From NCBI RefSeq assembly GCF_051014445.1, contig NC_135137.1, positions 23,499,501-23,563,500 on the forward strand: a DNA stretch of 64,000 bases. The letters are read 5' to 3'. The notes below the pieces were generated by a model. The model worked only from the letters and a program-made list of their open reading frames with translations, was not told where the DNA came from and did no database searches. This document shows, one piece after another, positions 12,301 to 21,993 of the stretch. Numbering within the stretch: the stretch's first letter is position 1; each line of letters begins with the position of its first letter. Source of the stretch: Colletes latitarsis (Eukaryota; Arthropoda; Insecta; Hymenoptera; Colletidae). The translations under genes were made by a program, and so were the position numbers.

Positions 12301-14725
12301 GGACCTCACCCTGTTCGAGGATTCCGAACTAAAAGTGCTTGGTCTACGATGGATTCCGTCTGGAGATTATTTCTATTTCAATCTCCAACGGTTTCAACCG
12401 TCGGCATCACCGATGACAAAGAGAAATTTGTTTTCGGAAATTGCCAAACTCTTCGATCCGCTCGGCTGGTTATCACCCGTCGTAATACGCGCAAAGATTT
12501 TAATGCAGTCCCAGTGGCTGGAGAAAATCCAGTGGGACGACCAAATCTCCGCGAATACGCAGAAAACGTGGAATACGTTCTGCACGGATTGGAGTAGTTT
12601 AAAGGAACTAAAAATTCCAAGATGGATACGTTATGGAGCAGATACCGCGACCGTGGAGTTGCACGGATTCTGCGATGCCTCCCTCGCAGCCTACTCTGCC
12701 GTCACGTATTTACGCGTGACGACAACGAGCAATGAAGTCTTTTCGACATTGATAATGGCAAAAACGCGAGTGGCTCCAATTAAAACGCAGTCCATCCCCG
12801 TCCTGGAATTAAACGGGGCTGTACTCCTCTCCGAGCTTGTGATGCACGTAAAGCGGTCCCTTCCGATGAAGCTGGACCGCATAATCTGCTGGACAGATTC
12901 TACGATTGCACTCGCTTGGTTGAGAAAGCATGCATCGACATGGAAGGTTTTAATCGCCAACCGTGTCTCCAAAATCCAAACTATGCTCCCAAACGCTGAA
13001 TGGTATCACGTTCCCACACGCTCAAACCCCGCAGATTTAAATTCGCGTGGAGTAGAAGCTGCGGAACTTATTCAGTCGGAGCTATGGATTTCAGGGCCGA
13101 CGTGGCTTCGACTGGCGGAAGAAAGTTGGCCGAAAATGCCCGCTTCAATCGAGACCGAGGAGGGTAAACGCGTATCGCATACCCTCGTAGCAACTCCGGA
13201 AAAGGAATGGGATTTTGTATTCCGATTTTCTGAATGGAGTAAACTACTACGCGTCACCGCCTACTGCCTTCGGTTCCGAAGGGAGTGGGACGGGGAACGC
13301 CGGTCATTCGACGCCAAAATTATCGAAGCCTCGGAAATACGGCGTGCAACGGAAAGGATTGCACGCTACTTGCAACGCACGCACTTTGCAGACGAATACC
13401 AATGCTTAAAAAAGCAACGGGAAATCCCTGCAAAATCTCCATTAAAAAGCCTAAACCCCTTCCTCGACGACCGAGATGTCTTAAGAGTGGGTGGAAGGTT
13501 GGAGAATGCGGCACTCGCATGGGAGACCAAACACCCAATAATTCTGCCGAAACATCATGTTTCAAACATGATAATCAGGCAATGTCACGTGAATACGTTG
13601 CACGGGGGTCTGCAACTAACCATGTACACGGTGAGACAGAAATTCTGGATCATCGGCGCTCGTAATGCGGCGCGGACGGTTATCCACAAATGCATGCGAT
13701 GCGTGAGATGGAAAGCAACCACCTCCACGCAAATAATGCAGGATTTAATACCAGAACGCAGCCGCCCTGCACGACCTTTCTCGAACTGCGGAGTAGATTA
13801 CGCTGGACCGTACAAGGTCCGCGATTCCGCCGGTCGAGGGAAAACGGCTCACAAAGCTTACATAGCAGTTTTTATCTGTTTCGCTACAAGAGCCGTGCAT
13901 ATCGAACTCGTTCACGATTATTCAACGAGTGCGTTCTTGGCCGCCTTAGAACGATTCATCGCCCGTCGAGGAGTTCCGTCCTGCATATGCAGTGACAACG
14001 GGACCAATTTCGTCGGAGCGGATCGAGAATTGAGAGAGCATTTCAACCTCGTGTATAATACACAGGAAATGCGAAATACGTGCGGCCAGAAAGGCATTCG
14101 GTGGAAATTTAATCCACCTAGTGCACCACACTTCGGCGGTATGCAAGAAGCCGGTGTGAAATCGGTGAAACATCACCTGAAACGCATACTCGGTAATTTC
14201 GCGCCAACAAGCGAAGAAATGCAGACACTGCTCTGCAAGATCGAAGCGAGCCTAAATTCTCGACCGATCGCCGCTTTAAGCGATAACCCGGAGGATTATG
14301 CACCTCTCACACCGGGCCACTTTTTAATCGGAAGTCCGGTAAACGCACTTCCGGTCGAGACCGTGGAAAATGAAAACCTCTCGCGGCTGACGCGATGGAG
14401 GGCGATTCAAAAATTCCACGAGCAACTCTGGAGGCATTGGACGCGTGATTATCTCACGCACCTCCAGAACCGCTTTAAGTGGCGTACCGCCCAATTGCAG
14501 CTACAACCAAACGATTTGGTATTAGTGCAAAACCCCCTCTTACCCCCCAATCAATGGGAAATGGGAAGAATAGAGGAAACATTCCCGGGTAAGGATAGGC
14601 ACGTACGGGTTGTAAAAGTACGCACAGCTACTTCCACCTACACACGGCCAATCACACGTCTGTGTAAATTGCCCGTGGAACAGTCGACGCCGTCAATAAA
14701 CGAAGACGACGCTACCGGGACATAA
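9344..14725 (+). CDS. BEL/Pao gag-pol polyprotein, 1793 aa
   Basis: One open frame holding every expected domain in order. Gag of the DUF1759 type (around LPKFGGDPREW, residues 130-290). Three CCHC-like zinc knuckles from C368. Aspartic protease with LLDQGSETSF (catalytic D523; DQG replaces the commoner DSG). Reverse transcriptase with VVFNATSRT and the catalytic YVDD (D933, D934). RNase H with GFCDAS and CWTDST. Integrase with an HHCC zinc site (about 1413-1453) and a DDE triad (D1485, D1551, E1602), then a C-terminal BEL-type domain (WRHWTRDYL, LVLVQNPLLPPNQW). Gag and pol are fused without a frameshift, usual for this group. The product copies its own RNA into DNA and integrates it. The start ATG is the first after the leader and opens with a helical MAVAKQATWSEL. 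Confidence 0.95.
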   Translation: MAVAKQATWSELDDHIDALTEGAYRLNKLGINLKKKGKASYSVRGLEEKLEFAKNLWRELTDRYSAVRKLVQPAQRQEYEFFKQNGMATAENDYHDFVEFVSAEIERLAGDPKPATSEAQCSIPIELPKQRLPKFGGDPREWEHFEDLFTSGVINNAWLSDVQKLHHLNACLEGPALATISSIEIVGRNFPEAWKKLKSKFGLPRLVTGKLLDKLLYMNPIDLNDLASMQQITVDCTEALAALRKKGTPEQLVEWLLAHWAKQHFTPEMELKWQRTLGSSPDYPTFEDVRRFVERESCALLSMTEERRNAALGLSTKNARNTKATRVSGDASKHVRSHNAVLDHIRAEKPRETSHDNRQVGTTSTKSCGFCTGPHKLTNCDNFMRLTAKMRSQYVKRSRWCIQCLGTTHTVMKCKSPTACTRCSGKHHTLLHFEISREPQNNQPVSETEYGDKEERRSEAPSRRPGKFRPKGKTSPSANTPKATTSHCTTFGAHVPRPVLLATARVRVYGKHGASRIARALLDQGSETSFISASLVNDLKLARRKTPATVTGLGGKRTDAIKYSVGMNLSAKEDRKPTCTVDAYVVPRITTYATSSKKTLGYEAFRDLPLADSDVTADQNIEILIGADLYAQILRPGFRRVTAEGPIAQETAFGWVISGPISAAGATPNTVRTLHCTVLESLDQAIRKFWESEEIPATPLRTKAEEECEAFFRKTVVRNETGRFLVRLPFNCPRPEEALGNSFHIALSALARLRRKLETNPTLGQEYSEFLTEYESLGHMARIEPIDRTRLYIPHRAVVRTDSTTTKLRVVFNATSRTTGGRSLNDILHVGPKLQNDITSVLTRWRVYEYVLVADIEKMFRQILVAPQDRRFQCIVWCAPETEQLQAFELNTVTYGTACAPYLSMRTLLELKEQDGRKFPLAAPILEKDIYVDDVFMGAPDKPLLEEIRTQVCDLLQGGGFQLRKWAGNSPQLLRNIPHSAHSHAVDLTLFEDSELKVLGLRWIPSGDYFYFNLQRFQPSASPMTKRNLFSEIAKLFDPLGWLSPVVIRAKILMQSQWLEKIQWDDQISANTQKTWNTFCTDWSSLKELKIPRWIRYGADTATVELHGFCDASLAAYSAVTYLRVTTTSNEVFSTLIMAKTRVAPIKTQSIPVLELNGAVLLSELVMHVKRSLPMKLDRIICWTDSTIALAWLRKHASTWKVLIANRVSKIQTMLPNAEWYHVPTRSNPADLNSRGVEAAELIQSELWISGPTWLRLAEESWPKMPASIETEEGKRVSHTLVATPEKEWDFVFRFSEWSKLLRVTAYCLRFRREWDGERRSFDAKIIEASEIRRATERIARYLQRTHFADEYQCLKKQREIPAKSPLKSLNPFLDDRDVLRVGGRLENAALAWETKHPIILPKHHVSNMIIRQCHVNTLHGGLQLTMYTVRQKFWIIGARNAARTVIHKCMRCVRWKATTSTQIMQDLIPERSRPARPFSNCGVDYAGPYKVRDSAGRGKTAHKAYIAVFICFATRAVHIELVHDYSTSAFLAALERFIARRGVPSCICSDNGTNFVGADRELREHFNLVYNTQEMRNTCGQKGIRWKFNPPSAPHFGGMQEAGVKSVKHHLKRILGNFAPTSEEMQTLLCKIEASLNSRPIAALSDNPEDYAPLTPGHFLIGSPVNALPVETVENENLSRLTRWRAIQKFHEQLWRHWTRDYLTHLQNRFKWRTAQLQLQPNDLVLVQNPLLPPNQWEMGRIEETFPGKDRHVRVVKVRTATSTYTRPITRLCKLPVEQSTPSINEDDATGT

Positions 14726-14972
14726 GAAATCCCGAATTCCGCGGTACAAAGAAACAAGAATGTGGTAACCGCTGGTGGTAATAACAACGGTGTTGATTAC
14801 CACGTGTCCTGCGTATGTGGTGACAAAACGAGGATAGGGGAATCTATTCCCTACCATCCCGTTAACAATTAAGGAAGGGAGCAATTCGCGAGAGTCCCAG
14901 GCTTTAAAAGCAGGACCCGTAGGCCGAATTCGCTCAGTTCCAAGTCATACGCGGAAGAAAAATCAAAAAACA

Positions 14973-15590
14973 ATGGCGTCAAGCAGCTCCTCGGACGAAA
15001 GTGCCAAAACCGTCGTGGGGCCTCAACGAGACCCGGAAATCGACAAACAGTTCGACCAGCTGCTGAAACTGGTCGACACCTCCCGTCCGCTAACGGACGC
15101 ACCAGAAACAATGGAGGCAGCGCCGACCACGACACCCACGCCAACGGAGACACCAGGTCCGTCCCAAGACTTCCTGCTAAATTTGGGGCAGGACGTCCTC
15201 CGGGTACCGGCGCACGTACCGTGGACGTCCCGGCGCCTTAAATGCAAGGTGCCCGGAGGGCACTTTCGCCTAAAATGGGCCAGGGGAGGACGTTTGATCG
15301 CCTGCAACTACCGAGCTGCAGTCGACCCGACCACAGCGCGGCCGGTCTCCACTCCGGCACTACCACCCGGAGGTCAACCATCGGTGCCCGTATCGAGCTC
15401 GAGGGGACAAAACCCGACAAGCCCCGCACGAGGACGAGCCAGGGAGGGTGGGGTCAGCCGCCCCCGAGACCGCCAGCACCGGCGACACAGGCCCACAGCC
15501 AGGGAAGGCTTGGATAGGAGCATGCTCCAGGAGGCGGTGCTTACCACCCTTCAAATTTTGGAGGGCAGACGGGCCTTAGCTCGGCGTTAA
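14973..15590 (+). CDS. Accessory ORF in the env position, 205 aa, unknown
   Basis: Lies 247 bp after gag-pol, in another frame, and ends about 100 bp before the polypurine tract. It starts MASSSSSDES, then has an acidic helix-like stretch (EIDKQFDQLLKLVD), a Thr/Pro-rich linker (residues 50-65), a basic core with KCKVPGGHFRLKWARGG (about 90-106), a Pro/Ser/Arg-rich tail and a final helix (SMLQEAVLTTLQILEG). No signal peptide, transmembrane segment or cleavage site is visible, so it does not look like an envelope protein. It may be expressed from a spliced or downstream-initiated RNA. I do not recognise a family; function unknown. Confidence 0.6.
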   Translation: MASSSSSDESAKTVVGPQRDPEIDKQFDQLLKLVDTSRPLTDAPETMEAAPTTTPTPTETPGPSQDFLLNLGQDVLRVPAHVPWTSRRLKCKVPGGHFRLKWARGGRLIACNYRAAVDPTTARPVSTPALPPGGQPSVPVSSSRGQNPTSPARGRAREGGVSRPRDRQHRRHRPTAREGLDRSMLQEAVLTTLQILEGRRALARR

Positions 15591-15694
15591 GTAAGTACTT
15601 TGATTTATATAATTATGTGTACAACGACCTTCTCTACGGTAGATTGCATGTGACCGCGAATTACCGCTCCTCCGGATTATTGCACGGACCGTGC

Positions 15695-15707
15695 AAGGGG
15701 GGCGGTA
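15695..15707 (+). other. Polypurine tract
   Basis: AAGGGGGGCGG followed by TA, immediately before the 3' LTR TG. It would prime plus-strand DNA. The same motif is found at the other BEL element (22275-22287). Confidence 0.85.
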
Positions 15708-17384
15708 TGTTTAAATATCGCGTTAATTCGACGTATTTTCGAGTAAAATATAATTCGTCACCCGGTATTGTTTTTCGGCGTACGTAAGACCAGAGGTACC
15801 TCGGTCGTCGTGTCCGCTACGCGAAAACAGTACGGGATAGAAAAACAGCCGCTCTCGGGTTTTTTTCGAGACCTCACGCGATCGATCACGTAACGCTCAA
15901 TTTCGAAACGAAAGTTTCGACGCGCGTGTCTAGAGAAGGTACGACAATTTTGTATTAGACAAAGACGGACTCAAAAAACGTTCACAGCGCCGCTCTACGG
16001 AGGTTTCACCCTTCGAGCGAACATTTTGACTGTCCGTGCTCGTCCGTCACTCTTAATCTGGAACCGGCAGGGAGCACATGGGCATACGACCCCGCTCCTC
16101 GGGCATTCCATAGTTCTCGAATAGTTACGAGTCACTCGAACTTTTTCGAATAAATTCTGAACGTGGAATAGGAAGGACTCCATACGAGAACGGATTGTAA
16201 AAACAATCCTTTACCGTGACTCCTTCCGTAACCCGTTCACAATTTAAATTAAAAAATCGTAAACGAGGAAAGGAATCGAATACGAGGACGGATTGTGAAT
16301 CAATCTCTTCCCGTGATTCCTTTCGCAACTCGTTGTAATTCGATAAAGATCAGGTCGGGTTTCGACCAGATCAAAGCGACTGTAGAATTTCGTGAATTAT
16401 AATCCGAAATTCCCATTCAGCGGTGGCTATAGTCCACATCAGTCTGACATCAGACACGTATCGCTGCAATCAGAGGTCGTGTCCGAGGTTTCGAATTTGA
16501 ATCTCGAACCTCTCGACTATCGAACGGTGCAAACCCACCCTTAGGGGCCTTCGTGGCGTGCATACCCTGGGTGGTATTACCGTCCTCCAGTCGGTGTTCG
16601 GGACAATACTTGAGTTCCGGCATCCGGCGACCAGCTAGAGCGCTGTTCAATCATCGCCAGTGTGTACGGACCCTGTGCGTAGAACCGCTCAGTATAGCGC
16701 CGTGGTGTACGCACTATAATTATAAGTCGCTGCATGCGCTGTAAAGGTGCTGCACCACACAGTGCCCGTACGCATTACGAGGACGATAAACGGCCGAGGA
16801 GCAGGTAAATAGTTGGAGCCTTACAACCTCCCTCTGTTAACCTCTCCGGCGACAGTCGAAATTAGCAGTCGGGAAAAATCGAGATCGATTCTCGTCTCCC
16901 AAATCTGCAATCAAACGTTTCCTGGTTTAAAGGGAACGTTCACACATACAGTCCACTAGCTTAGCTGCGTAACGCGGCGGCCGAGTTCCCCGCTCGCAAG
17001 TGCGACAAGCACAACCAAGAGCGCGTGAACCTTAGAACGAGACGGACAACGTGACTCACGTTACTCGATATTTACGCATAGTCTCGTCTCTTTTGTTTCA
17101 GGATAGAGCAACGCGAACCGCCGGAAAGGAGACGGCCCATCGGCGGGGTTTTTTCTGGCCAGACGCCGGCCAGACGTCTAGGCGGTTAGATTTAAGAGTT
17201 TGTGTTTGTGTTCGTCCTGAAAAGAAAACCTGTAAAATAAATAAACGGCTTCGTCGAATTTTCGACGAAGCGAAAATAAAACTAACGTGCAATTAATACT
17301 GTTCCCACGTCCTTTCCCTCGTGATCCGGACCTCCGTTAGACGAGGCGTTCAATTAAAATATTTGAAACCTCCCTAATCTAACA
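15708..17384 (+). repeat. BEL/Pao 3' LTR
   Basis: Apparently identical to 7543-9219; followed by the AATTA target duplication. Confidence 0.95.
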
Positions 17385-17394
17385 AATTATATTT

Positions 17395-17825
17395 TTATAA
17401 TATGGATACATCATGTACATTTATTCTGTAAAAATAAAAATTTTGTATAATTTGAAACATTTTGTAAAAACGGCAGGCTGAATGTATTATTATATTCTGT
17501 AAGTGGAACATATGTTCACGTATTTTCTTTCTTTTTACTTGATTTGAAGCTGATGATGTATTTTGATTTGTTTCAATATGTGAATTTTCAACATTAACTT
17601 CTACATTTTCAGAAGAATTTTCGTTCTCATTGCTGATCTCGGGAGCAAAATTAATATTCGATATGGTCTCTCTTTCTGTTAAATGAGGTAGCAAAAAACT
17701 TAAAATATCCTCGTATTTATATCTCCTAATTTTCTCTGCAGCCTGACCACTTTTTGCGATCTTTTTGGTTTGACATTTTTTAAACTGATCTCTAATATTT
17801 TGCCATCTGGTTTTACACAATGAAT
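17395..17825 (-). CDS. Harbinger MADF-domain protein, exon 2
   Basis: Second exon of the accessory DNA-binding gene of the Harbinger element. It begins after a TTTTAG acceptor (17826-17831) with SLCKTRWQNIRDQFKKC, the last helix of a MADF (Myb/SANT-like) domain, followed by a basic region and YEDILSFLLPHL, an acidic linker and a KRKKIREHMF basic patch, ending at 17395. The exon is open throughout. Family members work with the transposase, helping it into the nucleus and onto the TIRs. The BEL insertion lies 5 bp beyond the frame end, so the gene's 3' end may have been displaced. Confidence 0.65.
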
Positions 17826-17914
17826 CTAAAACGTAAAAGTAACTGCTTTCTACTATTTGCGTATGGAGCGAATTATCTTTATTTCTCTTAACAGCTCAAT
17901 ATTTATTTTTGTAG

Positions 17915-18797
17915 GTATTTGGCAACGGGAGACTCGTATAAAAGCATCTCATTCAGTTATCGTATAGGAGTAGCAACAGTGCACCAGATAGTCAAAGAAA
18001 CGTGCAGGGCAATAGTAAATGAATTAACTAGTGAAGTAATACCTGTTCCAGATATTAACACGTGGAAAAATATAACAGAATAATTTTGGAATCGATGTAA
18101 ATTTCTGAACTGTGTAGGAGGGTTAGATGGGAAGCACGTTATAATTCAAGCTCCACCAAAAAGTGGTTCGAATTATTTTAATTATAAAGAGACATTTTCG
18201 ATTGTACTTTTAACCATAGTTAATCCAAATTAAAATTTTATTATGATCGATATCGACTCTTATGGAAAAAACAGTGATGGTGGAATTTTATTACATTCAA
18301 ATTTTGGAAAAGCTCTCGCTAACAGAACATTGCAGTTGCTTCCAAATCAAATATTGCCTAATTCAACACAACTAGCACCGTGTGTTATTGTAGGTGACAA
18401 GGCATTTCCCTTGAAACGGTATTTATTGAGACCTTATCCTGGTTCTTAAGCAGAGAATCCGGCCAACAGAAATTTTAATTTTCGGTTATCTTTAGCTCGT
18501 CGAATTGTCGAAAATACGTTTGGCATGTTAGTGCAAATATTTAGAATTTATAATAGAAGAATACAGGCAATTTCTGAAAATGTTGATTATATTATAATGG
18601 CGACCTGTATTCTTCATAATTTCATTCATAAGTACGATGGTTTTACAATTTCTATTGAAGAAACATTGACAACAATATCTACATTTCAAAATTTAGTGTT
18701 TCAAGGAGGAAATGCATCTCGTGACGCTTTTAATACTAGAGAGCTATTTATGAACTATTTTCTATCACCAACTGGTGTTTATAATGTAACAAATTAA
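17915..18797 (+). pseudogene. PIF/Harbinger transposase, exon 2 (three stops)
   Basis: Starts at the AG acceptor 17913-17914 with YLATGDSYKSISFSYRIG, the conserved block that follows exon 1 in this family. The catalytic triad is visible: D in GGLDGKH, D in VIVGDKAFPL (usually GDEAFPL) and E in RRIVENTFG. The frame holds from 17916 to the final TAA at 18795-18797, but in-frame TAA codons interrupt it at 18081, 18231 and 18447. There are no frameshifts, so decay has been by point mutation. The product would have been a DDE transposase cutting at the TIRs; this copy is dead. Confidence 0.85.
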
Positions 18798-18857
18798 GAT
18801 AAATATTATTTGTTATTCTTATACTGAAAATAAAGTTACTGTAACTTATATGCTAAC

Positions 18858-18990
18858 ACGGTTGTTCTAATATTTCTCCTATTTCCTTCCACATTCTTTC
18901 TTTAAATTTTGTATTCATATATTTTTCGTGAGATAAATCATATAACATACTGTATTTCTTTACACATTCTATGAGTTTCTCGTCATCCAT
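18858..18990 (-). CDS. Harbinger MADF-domain protein, exon 1
   Basis: Starts ATG at 18990 with MDDEKLIECVKKYSMLYD, then HEKYMNTKFKERMWKEIGEIL, the first two helices of a MADF domain. The frame is open until a possible donor (GTTAGC, weak) after 18858, which joins in phase to exon 2 at 17825 and completes the domain. About 187 residues in total. The intron contains the whole sense-strand transposase exon 2, so the two genes interlock. Donor choice is inferred from reading frame and domain continuity. Confidence 0.6.
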
Positions 18991-19177
18991 TTTTAGGTTT
19001 TGTCAGTGACTTGTTTGGTATGGTAACAGACGGGACACGTCTAAACACGTTTATACAAAACCGAGCGATTTCCGTGGCCTTACGTGATCAGGCCGTGAAG
19101 CAAAAAAATATCGGAGATCATCAATTGCGGCACGGGCGATGTATAAACTGTTTCATATGGAACTATGGTACCGTTTC

Positions 19178-19237
19178 GTGTCCGGGAGTCGGTCGTAACA
19201 CGGAACGGACACGACACGGATGTGTATCAACGTACCT
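19178..19237 (-). repeat. Harbinger right TIR
   Basis: The reverse complement starts AGGTACGTTGATACACATCC and aligns with the left TIR. Followed by TTAA. Confidence 0.7.
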
Positions 19238-19500
19238 TTAACCGACCGTCCGTCTGAGAATCCCCGAATATGATCGCCTGATTTTCACCGATTTCATAAC
19301 AGAGTATACTTGAAAGAAATCGGCCCTCTGTCGAATATGAGGAATATGGGTGGACTGTACGATCATTAGAATATTCGGGAGAGTACGATTGAAATAAACC
19401 GGACGTCCAGTAGTAAAATTTTGAATCAGCATGTGTGTCAATTGATTCGTTACTAGTCGTTTGGAGTTACCAAAGAATAATTGAGATCTGCCTGTAATCA
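19238..19500 (+). repeat. LTR-like repeat, copy B, right part
   Basis: Continues copy B beyond the Harbinger insertion. It has the AATAAA signal (near 19393) and the 'attcgttacta' and 'tgcctgta' motifs of copy A. Confidence 0.5.
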
Positions 19501-20029
19501 AACCTACTGTGCCCTAGAATTCGTCTAAGTTAAGTTCTGAGAGGTAGGCAATAGCAGAGGCGATGTTGTCCATTTATCGACTAACTTTTAGCCAAACCTA
19601 TTTAAGCACTGGCTCGTACTATATTCCATCTTTCGCTATGCATGTTGCTGTTCTTTTCTAAGGCGTCCAAAACGACCAAAACGACCGTCATCTTCATGGT
19701 GTCGACGAGGGAACTACCTATCGAAGAATCTTATTGGAAGTTACCGATGTTACGGTATTGCGCGTACTGTAGAATGAATGGCGAATTTTCACCTTCTACA
19801 CTTTTTCGTAATACGTGGCATCGAAATTCTACCTCTTAAAGCGTTACACCACCTTGGTGGGTCCAAAACGAGCGGTATTTTCATGAATCTTTTACAGGGA
19901 ATGTGTGCACACAGTTAAAATGACCTAATTACCACGTACAAATCATTTCTTGAACTTTTGAAAAAAATTTTGCTTAAATGCCTATGTTTATAACGAAGAA
20001 AATGGCATTGTTTCGAAACATGTACGGTA
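19501..20029. other. Stretch without a recognised gene
   Basis: A 'cctatttaagcactgg' sequence near 19598 could be a TATA box, but no frame or repeat partner supports a gene here. Confidence 0.35.
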
Positions 20030-20335
20030 TGCTGGCGTATGTGTTAATTCAAAAACTATTCAACCGAATTTAATGAGGTACACACATTCTCAATAATATT
20101 CTCTATCGGTCAGTATATGATTTTTTAGAATTTCAAAAAATTTTAAAAATTATAGCAGTTTAAAGAAAAATAGATCTTTCAAGAATGCTTTTTTATTAAT
20201 ATCTCAAAAACTAATTAAAGAAAAAGAAAATAAAAACCGACATTCTCAACTGATAGAGAATGTTATTGTCAATATGTGCACCAAATTTAATTAAATTCGG
20301 TTGAACAAGTTTTGAATTATCATGTACACCAGTGC
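20030..20335. repeat. Foldback (MITE-like) element
   Basis: An inverted pair of about 85 bp: 20034-20120 and 20245-20332 share 'gaatttaatgaggt / aaatttaattaaattcgg', 'cattctc...' and 'attctctatc' read in opposite directions. AT-rich loop, no coding content. Confidence 0.55.
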
Positions 20336-20859
20336 ACTGTGCACATCGGAAACAATTAGAGATAGAAAAAAAATATTTTTACTAAAATTGAATGGTTTAT
20401 GACATGTAAAAAGAAAATGTTTGAGTTGACAAAAAATTTTCAAAAATGTTTTAAAAAACTGCATCCGCCATGTTTATTTGTAAAATTATAGCAATTGTTC
20501 ATAGAATAAAAGAGACAGTACGTTTTATTCTAAACTCAACCATATACATATACATATGTATAGTATCCTTAACGACTAACACAAAAATTCAATTTCTATA
20601 CCGGTCGCTTTGCGGTCGTACTCACGTTAAAACTGGAACAGTTTACAAATTTCAAATACAATGTATGTAATTACTTTATATCGCGTGAACAAGAACAGCA
20701 GAGTTGTTTTTTCTTGTTCACCGAAGCATTACCTCCTAAAAATAAAGCCTACAGTAATCTATTTTTCGTTCATTACTGATATGCTAATAAATAATATCGA
20801 CAGTTAAACAGAGTTCAAAACATTAATTTTAACATCCATTTTGACTATTTATAGGTATA

Positions 20860-21635
20860 TCAATCATATTACCAATATGATTTGTTTCTTGGTCTAATCG
20901 TGAGAGACGCAGGTGAATAAACAGCGTATCAGCCGACGGCTGATTTATCGTGGTTAGCGCTTGATAATGCGATTCTATGTGCGTGAGAAATTGTCGAAAA
21001 TCACGATGGTTCGCTTTCGGTACTGGTTTCACGTTAAAAAGGGCGCTAATATGATTGGCTACAATTACCGCCAGTTTATTGTATCGTTTTTCAAGTAGTG
21101 CCCACGCGCATTGGTAATTTGCTGAAGAATTCGGAAGCGATTCGATGTTTTTCGCGGCTTCTCCCCGTAAGCATGATCTTAAATACAGCAACTTTTTGCA
21201 GTCGTTGAGGCGCGCGTTCTCGTGCACGGCCGATCTAAATTGATCTGCGAATCCTGGTCACTCCTCATAACACCCACTAAATTCCGGCAAATGAAACTTG
21301 GGCAGGGTAACGTCCTGCTCCGCGTTGTCCATGCTACCGATCGGATCGCGCTCGTTGTTAGCCCGTGCTTCGGCGATGCTTTGAGAGGCCCCGATAAGGT
21401 CGTACGCGCGCGCGCAACAAGCCATGTACGTGTTTTTTATCTCAATTCGCTCTATCATGTATGATCCACTTTCGTCCGCCATGTCCAAGTCAGACTGTGT
21501 TTTTGCGAAAATTGAATACTCTGTTTCTAAATCTTCTACCCCATCTAATATATTTTTAAATGTCGTCACTTCTAATTTGAACGCTTCGCGCCTTGCTTTT
21601 AATGTCTTGATTATATCCTCGTGAGACGGAGCCAT
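20860..21635 (-). pseudogene. BEL/Pao gag (DUF1759 type), broken
   Basis: Starts ATG at 21635 (MAPSHEDIIKTLKARREAF). Residues 110-125 carry LPKFHLPEFSGCYEE, the DUF1759 signature, and are cut by TGA at about 21258 where W is expected. The same frame then resumes with PGFADQF and a good match to the rest of the domain (LLYLRSCLRGEAAKNIESL, CAWALLEKRYN). Recognisable sequence ends near RLSRLDQETN at about 20870. The product would form the capsid. One nonsense mutation and the truncation make it a pseudogene. Confidence 0.8.
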
Positions 21636-21967
21636 GACTCTTTAGTCGATTACGTAAGGAGAGGTAAATACGTGAGAGGAAAGTAACTGATAGCAAATAT
21701 TCGGTGCGTACGTTACCGTCGCTGTTTGCTCTGCTGGAGTGATCCCGCTGCGTCGTCTCTCGACTCTGCTGCGTCGTTAATACGCTTGAGATTGGCTCGG
21801 TCCGTGTGCTGCTGTCCTCGTTGATTCGGATGCTGATCCCGGAACAGGGTGAAGCGATCTCTTCACTGCTGCTGCCCTCAGGTTGCGTCACGATTCAGGT
21901 GTAGGGTGAAGCGTCCACTTCACTGCTGCTACGTTGCTCGATGATGTCCTCGTAAATGAATTCACGA

Positions 21968-21987
21968 GGATCCGGTTCGAAGGACCA
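21968..21987 (-). other. Primer binding site, tRNA-Tyr
   Basis: The minus strand reads TGGTCCTTCGAACCGGATCC, complementary to 20 bases of the 3' end of tRNA-Tyr, six bases after the proposed LTR end. Confidence 0.8.
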
Positions 21988-21993
21988 AAATTA

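Larger units (their letters stand above)
7543..17384 (+). mobile_element. Intact BEL/Pao LTR retrotransposon
   Basis: Complete 9842-bp element: 1677-bp LTRs, primer site, gag-pol, an extra downstream ORF and a polypurine tract. A perfect 5-bp target duplication AATTA sits at 7538-7542 and 17385-17389, as expected for BEL/Pao. The LTRs look identical wherever compared, and three antisense frames in them translate identically, which points to recent insertion. It landed inside the intron of a Harbinger transposase, just past the end of the antisense MADF frame. No stop or frameshift is seen in gag-pol, so it may be able to move. Confidence 0.95.
7052..19237 (+). mobile_element. PIF/Harbinger DNA transposon, interrupted by a BEL element
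   Basis: Imperfect terminal inverted repeats of at least 60 bp (7052-7110 and 19178-19237) share ACACATCCGT and TTCCGTGT. The element sits between TTAA at 7048-7051 and 19238-19241, compatible with the 3-bp TWA-type duplication usual for Harbinger. Without the 9847 bp added by the BEL insertion it is about 2.34 kb, normal for the family. It carries a PIF-type transposase (plus strand) and a MADF-domain gene (minus strand), the classic two-gene content. The transposase is broken, so the copy cannot move by itself. Confidence 0.8.

Noticed and set aside
7048..19241. piggyBac insertion (TTAA flanks) instead of Harbinger
   Set aside because: The enclosed transposase and MADF gene are Harbinger; TTAA can arise from a TWA duplication next to a T or A.
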